DNA from: SIG673 sp045653945
Lineage (GTDB): Bacteria > Bacillota > Clostridia > Oscillospirales > CAG-272
Direction: 5' to 3'
Assembly: GCA_045653945.1 (NCBI GenBank)
Contig: JAZOML010000017.1
Span: 1 to 55,287, forward strand
DNA: 55,287 nt
In this document: positions 48,699-55,287 of the stretch, piece after piece
How the letters are laid out: every line of letters begins with the position of its first letter
Numbering within the stretch: position 1 is the first letter of the stretch
Program-made: the position numbers and the translations under genes
Notes under the pieces: model-generated
The model's input: only the letters and a program-made list of their open reading frames with translations
Told to the model about the DNA's origin: nothing
The model's database searches: none

Positions 48699-51600
48699 TT
48701 AAAATACCGAAAAATATTTTATTGCATTTTCTACGATATCAAGGCAAGATTCCTCAGTATATGGAATACTCATTTGCACAAGCACCTTGCCATCTCGTGA
48801 GCATACCGAATCTATGCTTGCATCGGCATTAATGCGGTTATACCCTACACCGTACTGTGTAATTATTCTACCCTCTCGCGCCAGCTCGTCAGCATAGTCG
48901 ACATCGCACTGAAGCTTTTGAGGTTTTCCGTATACGTATGCCTTGTAGCACCCCCCTATTTTTTCGCCTCTTGTAAAGGGAGAAAGCTGAGAGGTGAGTC
49001 CAAGCATTACGTATTCACCTCTTAAAATACCGTCGGTAGCTCCAACAAGCTTGAATTTTTCCGTATCAAGCTCAACAAGACCGTTTTTGATAAGAATCTT
49101 GGCGGCAGTTCCGTATCCGTATACAAGTCCACCTCTTTCACGAAGTGCATTTATTTCGTTTACTACGCTCTTTTTTGAAAAAACGGTATTCATAAAGCCT
49201 TCACTACCCAGAGTGTCTGTCAAAAACAGAATATCAGCCGTTTTAAGTCGCTTAGTAAATTCGGTTACGTTAGGCTCTCGCATATGACAAAGAATAACAC
49301 TTGCACCAAGGTCATTGAACTTTTTTACGATGCCATCACACGGCACAGAATATCCCGTAACCGGAATAAGCACCTTGACTTTCTTTCCATCAACAGGCTT
49401 TATAGTTCCGTAGTCATCGTTTATTTCTTTTAAATAGAGGTATCTCTTTCCGTCAGGATATGCTACGGTGTTTTCGTTTGAACCAAAAATCCTCGTCAAG
49501 TCGAAGGTATCCCCATCGCGTATAAGATAAGGCTCGTCGGTTACTCTACCAAGAAGCTTACAACCCCTCGGAATATCTGCATCTTCTTTTATTTCACATA
49601 CTATTGCACCATATGCGTTATCAAATAGGTCATCTATGGACGACGAATTTTCAAGCTTTACACCCTTTCCTAACGGAAAACACATTTCCATTATAACCGA
49701 ACAGGGATTTTTAGCAAATACTGATGCTGCACTTACAAGTGAGCCGTTTTCAACAAGCTCTGATATTTTTTCTTTCAAATCATCAATGGAATCGGAATTG
49801 GGAAGTCCGTTTTTCTCAAGCTCCGACGAAATTAAAATGACCTTATTGCCTGACTTTTGAAATGACTTTCCAATACCGCTTACTTTATTGCATACACAAA
49901 ATGCGTATGCGGTAATTGCACTGTCGCACTCGTTTTCGCTGTCCCCTACCGAAATTCTACCGCCAACGGACGGTATCCCAAGCTGCATTTGAGCCTCAAA
50001 GCAACCGAGCATAGCCGAAACCGAAACGCCAAGACGTCTGCTTATATTCTTGTGCGCAGGGAAATATTCCTCAAGCGTAAGGTATGTTTTTTGGTTACCG
50101 TAGCCTGCCGCTATCAGCTTTACAACCGCTTCAAATACCGATAAATATGCTCCCTTGAATGGGGAATTTTTGCTTATTTCCGGCAAGCTTGCGCAAACAA
50201 GCGCTGAATAAAGCTGACCGTTCTTTCCTTGAAGCATCTTACCGTTATAGCGAAGCTTTCGAACCGATGCTTCAAACGAACCGGCAGGAGTGTCAAATTC
50301 TTCAAAATCTCCGTTTCCAACACGGTTTAGTCGGTGAGCCAACTCACATTTCATACTACGCACGTCAGATGCGGAAATTATACAAGCCCTTTCAAAATCA
50401 TACTTAAAGTCTTTAATAAGCTTTTTGAATGGATTTGCCGCATTATATGGCGCCTTTGCAGCCGCAAGAGCCTCGGATTTTGGAAGTGAACCCTCATCGT
50501 CGGCATAAGCAACAAGGTGCTTTTCAGCACCGCCCGAAAGCAAAAATGCGCTGGTAAGAGAAGCAACTCTTACGCCTTCCTCGTTATGAAGAACAAAGCG
50601 TTTTGTGTCGTTTACCTCGCCTATCTTACAATATCCGACACCCTCGCTCTTGCTCATTTCCTCAAGAGCCGCAGCGCTTTCATTTCTTACGCAAACGACC
50701 ATTCTTTCGTTGCTTTCACTGAGCATTGCATCAGCAAATGGAAGGTCATAAAAAGTGCTTATGCTCGATACGTTTATGTTTGCGCCATCGGTTATTTCAC
50801 CCAGAGCACAAATTATTCCGCCGCTGCTTATATCATTAATAGCAACGGAAATTTCGGCGAAATCAGGACGTGTAAACAGGCGAATAAGAGCCTTAAGCGC
50901 CGCACTGTCGGAGGTTGGAATGTATTCTCCTACTGAATTTTCCTTAGCTAAATTAGTGCGTGAGCAGTTTTTACCGTCAGATGCGGTTTTTGTACCCAAA
51001 ATATATATTTTATCGCCCACCTGAGGCTTTTTACTGAGTGCCTTTGTTACGCTTTTCCCGTTAGAAATCGCCAAAACCGCACTTATTTCACTTGCTTTTT
51101 CGCTATAAATAGACTCTACGTTTTCAAGGCATTTGCTATAAGGTACACCTAAACCTTGTGCATTATCTGCATATCCGATAGCGGCAACCAGGGCGCGCTT
51201 ACGTCCTCTTTCCGTTGGAGCGTATCCTACTGTCCTATAAGTATCATATGGATAACCAAAGGCACAAAGCAGGTCCTTTATCGCACCGCCAACGCAACCC
51301 GCTGCTCCGTCATACGGAACCGCCTCGGTTGAACGGTTATGACTTTCGCACTTGGATACCAGCAAGAATTCTTCTTCATCATCAGCAACCTCGAGCTTAA
51401 CACCCGAGAGCTTTTCGGTTGCAGGGGCAATCTCCTTACCCTTAATCTTATCGGGGGCAGCCTTTGTTATATCGGAAAGTGAGGGAATTTTATCAGCACG
51501 TAGTTCACGGTATTTTTCCCACGCCGCTCTTATACTCTCGTCCTCGGTTTCCAGCTTATCAAGTATGGTTTCAAACGTTGTATGGCGAAAATTTTCTGAA

Positions 51601-52178
51601 AAAAAGCTCTCTATTATCTTAAGCTCAGTAAAAGACGGCTCGCGGCTCTCGGAAATGAAATAGTTTTGCACACACATAAGGTCGTCTATTTCTATTTTAA
51701 GGTCAAGGTCGCTGCGCAGTGTCATAAGCTCGGTGTAATCAAACTGTGAAAATCCCTTTATTGTCTGACCGTCGTTTACAACGGGAATTTTTACCGCAAT
51801 ATCGCGGATATAAACGTAAGGACTTACGTTATCATTTATAAAGGTGTCTATCATACTCTGCTCGGCATTTTCGACAAAGTAAAATTCTCTGCCGCTTACT
51901 ACGTTTACACCGCTAAGCTTTAACACCTTGAGTGCATCATACATTTCGCATATAATTCTATCTCGTCTGCCTGCACGCTTTTCAAAGGAAAGCTTTTTAA
52001 CACCTCCGCTGCTGATTTCACCGTTAAAATCGACGTGCCAAAAGCAGTCCTTTAAGCTTTCAAAGGACTTTGCGTCTATTTCACCCGAAATTTCCGTATA
52101 ATCGTAGACAGCAAGAAGAATACCGTCAGGGTCGGAAAAGAGGGATTTTTCAACTACCGTATAGAGTCGGTTATACAT
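48699..52178 (-). CDS. PurL homologue (FGAM synthase fold) with eroded active-site motifs
   Basis: A 1159-residue protein with the order of the long clostridial FGAM synthase: N-terminal PurS-like region, two synthetase halves and a C-terminal glutaminase-like domain. The fold is recognisable (SEGFRHTTF-like SFFSENFRHTTF, GAAGCVGGAIKD, ALGEITDGANINV, SESNERMVV). Catalytic motifs are changed: ETHNHPTE is ESHNRSTE; GGRTGRDG is GTKTASDG; the glutaminase nucleophile motif GICNG is YGYGT, with no Cys; SHGEGR is absent. It may be a pseudoenzyme or have a new role. Start ATG 52178 has CAGGAG upstream; a consensus promoter precedes it. It is not in a pur operon. Confidence 0.8.
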   Translation of the reverse strand: MYNRLYTVVEKSLFSDPDGILLAVYDYTEISGEIDAKSFESLKDCFWHVDFNGEISSGGVKKLSFEKRAGRRDRIICEMYDALKVLKLSGVNVVSGREFYFVENAEQSMIDTFINDNVSPYVYIRDIAVKIPVVNDGQTIKGFSQFDYTELMTLRSDLDLKIEIDDLMCVQNYFISESREPSFTELKIIESFFSENFRHTTFETILDKLETEDESIRAAWEKYRELRADKIPSLSDITKAAPDKIKGKEIAPATEKLSGVKLEVADDEEEFLLVSKCESHNRSTEAVPYDGAAGCVGGAIKDLLCAFGYPYDTYRTVGYAPTERGRKRALVAAIGYADNAQGLGVPYSKCLENVESIYSEKASEISAVLAISNGKSVTKALSKKPQVGDKIYILGTKTASDGKNCSRTNLAKENSVGEYIPTSDSAALKALIRLFTRPDFAEISVAINDISSGGIICALGEITDGANINVSSISTFYDLPFADAMLSESNERMVVCVRNESAAALEEMSKSEGVGYCKIGEVNDTKRFVLHNEEGVRVASLTSAFLLSGGAEKHLVAYADDEGSLPKSEALAAAKAPYNAANPFKKLIKDFKYDFERACIISASDVRSMKCELAHRLNRVGNGDFEEFDTPAGSFEASVRKLRYNGKMLQGKNGQLYSALVCASLPEISKNSPFKGAYLSVFEAVVKLIAAGYGNQKTYLTLEEYFPAHKNISRRLGVSVSAMLGCFEAQMQLGIPSVGGRISVGDSENECDSAITAYAFCVCNKVSGIGKSFQKSGNKVILISSELEKNGLPNSDSIDDLKEKISELVENGSLVSAASVFAKNPCSVIMEMCFPLGKGVKLENSSSIDDLFDNAYGAIVCEIKEDADIPRGCKLLGRVTDEPYLIRDGDTFDLTRIFGSNENTVAYPDGKRYLYLKEINDDYGTIKPVDGKKVKVLIPVTGYSVPCDGIVKKFNDLGASVILCHMREPNVTEFTKRLKTADILFLTDTLGSEGFMNTVFSKKSVVNEINALRERGGLVYGYGTAAKILIKNGLVELDTEKFKLVGATDGILRGEYVMLGLTSQLSPFTRGEKIGGCYKAYVYGKPQKLQCDVDYADELAREGRIITQYGVGYNRINADASIDSVCSRDGKVLVQMSIPYTEESCLDIVENAIKYFSVF

Positions 52179-52269
52179 CAAAATATCTCCTGTTTTGCCC
52201 GTCTGAAAATAAAAAAGGGCATCGGTTATATAATAATATAATATGTTTTAAAAATATTTAGGCACATAA

Positions 52270-52298
52270 ATTATACACCTTTTGTCCGTTTTTGTCAA
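52270..52298 (-). promoter_or_regulatory. Consensus sigma-A promoter of the PurL-like gene
   Basis: On the minus strand TTGACA (52293-52298), 17 bases and TATAAT (52270-52275). The leader is about 85 bases; GCCC and GGGC within it could pair, but no known riboswitch is evident. Confidence 0.85.
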
Positions 52299-52356
52299 GT
52301 CATCATTTTTTAAGCTGAAAATTTTAGTATCTAAAACAAAAAAATAAAATAATATC

Positions 52357-52385
52357 TTGCAAATTGCAATAAAATATGTTATAAT
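52357..52385 (+). promoter_or_regulatory. Sigma-A promoter for ddh
   Basis: TTGCAA (52357-52362), 17 bases and TATAAT (52380-52385), 33 bases before the ATG; the leader is too short for a riboswitch. Confidence 0.72.
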
Positions 52386-52418
52386 TCCTTGTAAGATTTT
52401 TTTGAGGAGCAAAAAGCT

Positions 52419-53405
52419 ATGAGTATAAGAATCGGTATATATGGATACGGTAATCTTGGTCGAGGGGTTGAGTGCGCAATAAAGCAAAACCCCGATATGA
52501 CGTTAGTAGGAGTTTTCACCAGACGTCCCCCCGCAATGGTGGAAACAGTTTATGAAGATACACCCGTTTATCCTGCTTCAAATATAATCGGTATGACCGA
52601 TAAAATAGACGTTTTGATACTTTGCGGAGGAAGTGCAACAGACCTACCAAAGCAAACTCCTATGCTTGCAAAATACTATAACGTCGTTGACAGCTTTGAC
52701 ACTCACGCAAAAATTCCCGAGCATTTTACAAACGTTGACACGCAGGCAAAAGAGGGTGGCAAGGTCGCTATAATTTCAGTTGGCTGGGACCCCGGTATGT
52801 TTTCGGTAAACAGGTCATACGCGGAGTCAATTTTGATAAGCGGAAGCTCTTACACCTTTTGGGGAAAGGGCGTAAGTCAGGGGCACTCGGACGCTATTAG
52901 ACGTATTGAGGGTGTGCTCGACGGAAAGCAATATACAATTCCCGTTGAAGCGGCGCTTGATGCTGTCAGAAGCGGTAGCGCGCCTGCTCTTTCTACAAGA
53001 GAAAAGCATAAACGCGAGTGCTTCGTTGTCGCCGAAGAGGGCGCTGACAAGGCAAGAATAGAGTCGGAAATCAAAAATATGCCCAACTATTTTGCCGATT
53101 ATGACACATCCGTTCACTTTATAAGCGCAAAGGAGCTCCGTGAAAACCACTGCGGTATTCCTCACGGCGGATTTGTTATAAGAAGTGGGAAAACAGGCAA
53201 AAATCTTGAAAACAATCACGTCATCGAATACAGCTTGAAGCTTGACTCTAACCCCGAATTCACCTCTTCGGTGCTTGTCGCTTATGCAAGAGCCGCATAC
53301 CGTATGGCTTCCGAGGGACAAAATGGCTGCAAGACAGTGCTTGACGTTCCGCCCTCATATATCAGTCCAAAATCACCTGAGGAGCTTCGCCGCGACCTGC
53401 TCTAA
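52419..53405 (+). CDS. ddh: meso-Diaminopimelate dehydrogenase
   Basis: An NADPH-dependent enzyme that converts tetrahydrodipicolinate to meso-DAP in one step, bypassing the acylated routes. It is 328 residues with RIGIYGYGNLGRGVE (Rossmann), GVFTRRPP, VLILCGGSATDLP, NVVDSFDTHAKIPEH and the substrate region VGWDPGMFS, WGKGVSQGHSDAIRRIEGV and HCGIPHGGFVIRSG. With dapA and dapB it completes the DAP branch. It has its own promoter and terminator and shows no lysine riboswitch. The start has GAGGAGCAAAAAGCT upstream. Confidence 0.96.
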   Translation: MSIRIGIYGYGNLGRGVECAIKQNPDMTLVGVFTRRPPAMVETVYEDTPVYPASNIIGMTDKIDVLILCGGSATDLPKQTPMLAKYYNVVDSFDTHAKIPEHFTNVDTQAKEGGKVAIISVGWDPGMFSVNRSYAESILISGSSYTFWGKGVSQGHSDAIRRIEGVLDGKQYTIPVEAALDAVRSGSAPALSTREKHKRECFVVAEEGADKARIESEIKNMPNYFADYDTSVHFISAKELRENHCGIPHGGFVIRSGKTGKNLENNHVIEYSLKLDSNPEFTSSVLVAYARAAYRMASEGQNGCKTVLDVPPSYISPKSPEELRRDLL

Positions 53406-53420
53406 TATAATATCAAAACA

Positions 53421-53449
53421 AAAAACCACCAAGACTCGGTGGTTTTTTC
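53421..53449. terminator. Bidirectional terminator between ddh and the duplicated-domain gene
   Basis: AAAAACCACC / GGTGGTTTTT with a 7-base loop and T on the right; the A run on the left serves the minus strand. Confidence 0.9.
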
Positions 53450-53458
53450 TTATATTTT

Positions 53459-54895
53459 TCAGTTGAATTCTTCAAAATCAATGGTTAGCTCTCCATCGCC
53501 GTCCTCGTCTTCTTCATCGTCTACGCTATCAACATTTTCGTTATTTGGTCCAATATTTTCACTAACGGGGGCCTCATTTGACTCATTTCGAGGTTCGCCT
53601 GCAAGCATTTTTTGAAGAGCTGCCTGCACCTCTTTGTCATATAAGTTGTGTTCAACCATATATATTCCCGTATAATATTTCGTGTTGTCCTGCGGGTGTA
53701 GTTCAAGCAAAGCAGGAAGATTGTAAACAACAAAATTTGAAACAAAAAACGTTTTCTTCGGTTCCCCCTCATAAAAGGAAATGCTATTTCTTATGCTATG
53801 AATAAATGCCTTAAATTCCGGGTAAAGCTCCGAAAGTCTATCCACCGAAAGGTCTTTATGAACCTTATTTGTACGAACGGCGTGATTGTAAATTTTAAGC
53901 TCGTCTATATCGAATTTTTCACAAACAAGAGGGGCGTATGTATTTAAAAGCTGCGCAGAGAGGAAAATTTTCTCAAGCTCTTCAAGTGTTTTTATGACGC
54001 ATCGATAGGTTACAATTATCTGCTTTGCTTCACTTCCCTCAGTTTTTTCCTCAACCTCACGCTGCAATTCCACCCCAACAAAGCCGTATAGAATTTTGTT
54101 GAGCGCACAAAGCGTTGCGCTTTCCGTTTGTGTTGAGGTGAGCACCTTGACAACAATAAAATCAAGCATCTCAATATCCAAATCGCTATTCTCAATTGCA
54201 ATTTTTTCAAGCTCAGCACAAAAATCATAAGGATTTCGTATATCAAAGGCTTTTGGTTGCGGTTTTATAACTATTTCCTTGAAATAATAATTCCCACTAT
54301 CTTTATTTAATGTGTAATTTTTGCCGTTTGCCTTAAACGCCGTTCTTCCAAGAGCCTCGTCAACTGTAAGCAGGCTGGCAATATAGGCGTTTTTACCCTC
54401 TGCGGCTCTGCCTTCAACGAAGGGTGCGACTTTCCACGCATAGGAGTTATCCGTCATATATTCACTCTTGAACATTTTTCTTCCGCAAAAGTCGGTTGCC
54501 TCGTCTACATCACCGAAAATTTCATTCCACATATCTACGGCTGCGTCTTTTTTTGCTTGTTGCTCCGCTATACTAATGCTATCATTTGCCAAAACGATAA
54601 TCCATTCGTTTTCATCATCACAGGTGATTTCAAACTTTTTATCAGAGGCTATAAAAAATGGAAAGCCTTCGCCTTTTTCTTGGGCTGTTTCCGTGTGTAC
54701 GCATATAAGATTTTCGTCCTCTTCTCTGCCGCCCGCGCATCTTGGAAGCAGGGTGCAAAGAGTCCAACCGAGCTTTGAATTCTTTTGACCGTATGCGCTT
54801 TTATTCATTTTTCTACCCGAAAAATCGGTGGCATCGACCTTTTTCCCGAAAGCGCTTTCCCAAATTTTAAGCGCCATTTTACGTTCTATTATCAT
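53459..54895 (-). CDS. Protein with tandem degenerate HNH-like domains, function unknown
   Basis: A 478-residue cytoplasmic protein. Residues about 7-90 and 117-205 are two copies of one domain: ALKIWESAFG...ATDFSGRKMNKSAYG...GWTL and AVDMWNEIFG...ATDFCGRKMFKSEYM...AWKV. The pattern 'DFxGRxxxKxxY..N..GW' followed by GG...NLICVH...EK...FPFF resembles an HNH-type endonuclease family, but the His of the expected DH pair is missing in both copies. The middle (about 215-410) is helical and not recognised; the last ~50 residues are acidic (DDEEDEDGDGELTIDFEEF). A consensus promoter precedes it, with AAAGGAAAAGCTT before the ATG. Function cannot be named. Confidence 0.7.
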   Translation of the reverse strand: MIIERKMALKIWESAFGKKVDATDFSGRKMNKSAYGQKNSKLGWTLCTLLPRCAGGREEDENLICVHTETAQEKGEGFPFFIASDKKFEITCDDENEWIIVLANDSISIAEQQAKKDAAVDMWNEIFGDVDEATDFCGRKMFKSEYMTDNSYAWKVAPFVEGRAAEGKNAYIASLLTVDEALGRTAFKANGKNYTLNKDSGNYYFKEIVIKPQPKAFDIRNPYDFCAELEKIAIENSDLDIEMLDFIVVKVLTSTQTESATLCALNKILYGFVGVELQREVEEKTEGSEAKQIIVTYRCVIKTLEELEKIFLSAQLLNTYAPLVCEKFDIDELKIYNHAVRTNKVHKDLSVDRLSELYPEFKAFIHSIRNSISFYEGEPKKTFFVSNFVVYNLPALLELHPQDNTKYYTGIYMVEHNLYDKEVQAALQKMLAGEPRNESNEAPVSENIGPNNENVDSVDDEEDEDGDGELTIDFEEFN

Positions 54896-54998
54896 AAGCT
54901 TTTCCTTTCTTACCCTTTGTCAAAGTTCATACAGTTTTTGTACTGCTGAAGCCTTTGTAAACAAAGAAAACGTTTATTTTAATATTATTTCTAAGTTT

Positions 54999-55027
54999 AG
55001 TATAACATATATAAAAATGCGTGTCAA
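54999..55027 (-). promoter_or_regulatory. Sigma-A promoter of the duplicated-domain gene
   Basis: On the minus strand TTGACA (55022-55027), 17 bases and TATACT (54999-55004), with a leader of about 97 bases. Confidence 0.8.
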
Positions 55028-55054
55028 GAGAATTTTGTCGGACGTTTTTTCAAA

Positions 55055-55080
55055 AAAGCGACTGCATCAGCAGTCGCTTT
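55055..55080 (-). terminator. Terminator of pflA
   Basis: AAAGCGACTGC / GCAGTCGCTTT with loop ATCA, followed on the minus strand by a T run; it starts 3 bases past the stop codon. Confidence 0.88.
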
Positions 55081-55083
55081 TAA

Positions 55084-55287
55084 TTATAGCAATTCTTTCA
55101 GTTTTTCTATCGTTTCGGGGGAGCACTCGGGGGTATTTTCAAGTGGAAACGGAAGGCCTAATTTTTTATACTTTTCGGTGCAAAGCTTTTTGAAGGGCAG
55201 AAGCTCTATTTTCTTTAGACTTTTTACGTTTTTCGCTATACGTACCACCTCTTTTAGACTTTCCTCGCTATCCGTCATATCGGGTAC
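55084..55287 (-). CDS. pflA: Pyruvate formate-lyase activating enzyme, C-terminal end only
   Basis: The last 67 residues of a radical SAM activase whose gene runs off the right edge. The visible VPDMTDSEESLKEVV, IELLPFKKLCTEKYKKLGL and the Pro-rich FPLENTPECSPET match the C-terminus of PflA-type enzymes (usual VPGxTD, LPFHKLGxxKY). The reading frame is open to base 55287; the Met at 55278 is internal. The partner pflB probably lies just outside. This is a second glycyl radical system, distinct from the one at 9.6-12.5 kb. Confidence 0.85.
   Translation of the reverse strand, partial: VPDMTDSEESLKEVVRIAKNVKSLKKIELLPFKKLCTEKYKKLGLPFPLENTPECSPETIEKLKELL

Noticed and set aside
52182..52262. Purine or PRPP riboswitch upstream of the PurL-like gene
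   Set aside because: The leader is about 85 bases, very AT-rich, and shows none of the conserved purine-aptamer or PRPP/ykkC blocks.

Overview
The window looks like a chromosomal piece of an anaerobic, AT-rich, endospore-forming member of the Clostridia, probably a gut-type lineage. The evidence is spoVG, a tiny spoVM-like gene and a SpoIIQ-like M23 protein, two glycyl-radical enzyme systems, a 2[4Fe-4S] ferredoxin, the clostridial RicT/DUF951/RsmI neighbourhoods, strong Shine-Dalgarno (SD) sites, and many sigma-A promoters with exact 17-bp spacers. No species can be named. I see no rRNA, tRNA, CRISPR array, insertion sequence or phage gene.

Layout. 1-3 kb: the 3' part of a sugar ABC transporter ATPase and two tandem SGNH hydrolases. 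3-9 kb (minus): one housekeeping operon, rplI-dnaB-tilS-hpt-ftsH. 9-13 kb: an internally deleted MFS transporter gene, then a short glycyl radical enzyme, its activase and a membrane-anchored Ig-like protein. 13-20 kb: a small membrane protein, metA with a polytopic membrane protein, a lipoprotein with tcdA, a cytidylate-kinase-like protein, an M23 protein and spoVG. 20-29 kb (plus): murC, a class A PBP, holB-ricT, ferredoxin, and trmN6-DUF951-rsmI. 28.8-31 kb: dapA-dapB under a lysine riboswitch, divergent from queA. 32-33.3 kb: rsgA, an unrecognised 55-codon gene and spoVM. 33.5-42 kb: gdpP, a TIM-barrel isomerase, ychF with two anchored proteins, and a two-component system. 42-46.7 kb (minus): MurE-like ligase, AsnB-like amidotransferase and D-aspartate-ligase-like ATP-grasp enzyme. 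46.9-55.3 kb: prs, an eroded PurL homologue with a BspA-like protein, ddh, a duplicated-domain protein and the end of pflA.

How the genes fit together. dapA, dapB and ddh make meso-diaminopimelate and lysine by the dehydrogenase route. murC, the PBP and the MurE/AsnB/ATP-grasp operon act on peptidoglycan. The last of these looks like a cassette that builds or amidates a modified stem peptide or a D-Asx cross-bridge. The items most worth a second look are that cassette, the PurL-like protein without recognisable catalytic motifs, the 23-codon spoVM and its 55-codon neighbour, the short glycyl radical enzyme of unknown substrate, the MFS deletion remnant and the tandem degenerate HNH-like protein.

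All assignments come from reading the sequence and recalling family motifs. No database search was run.
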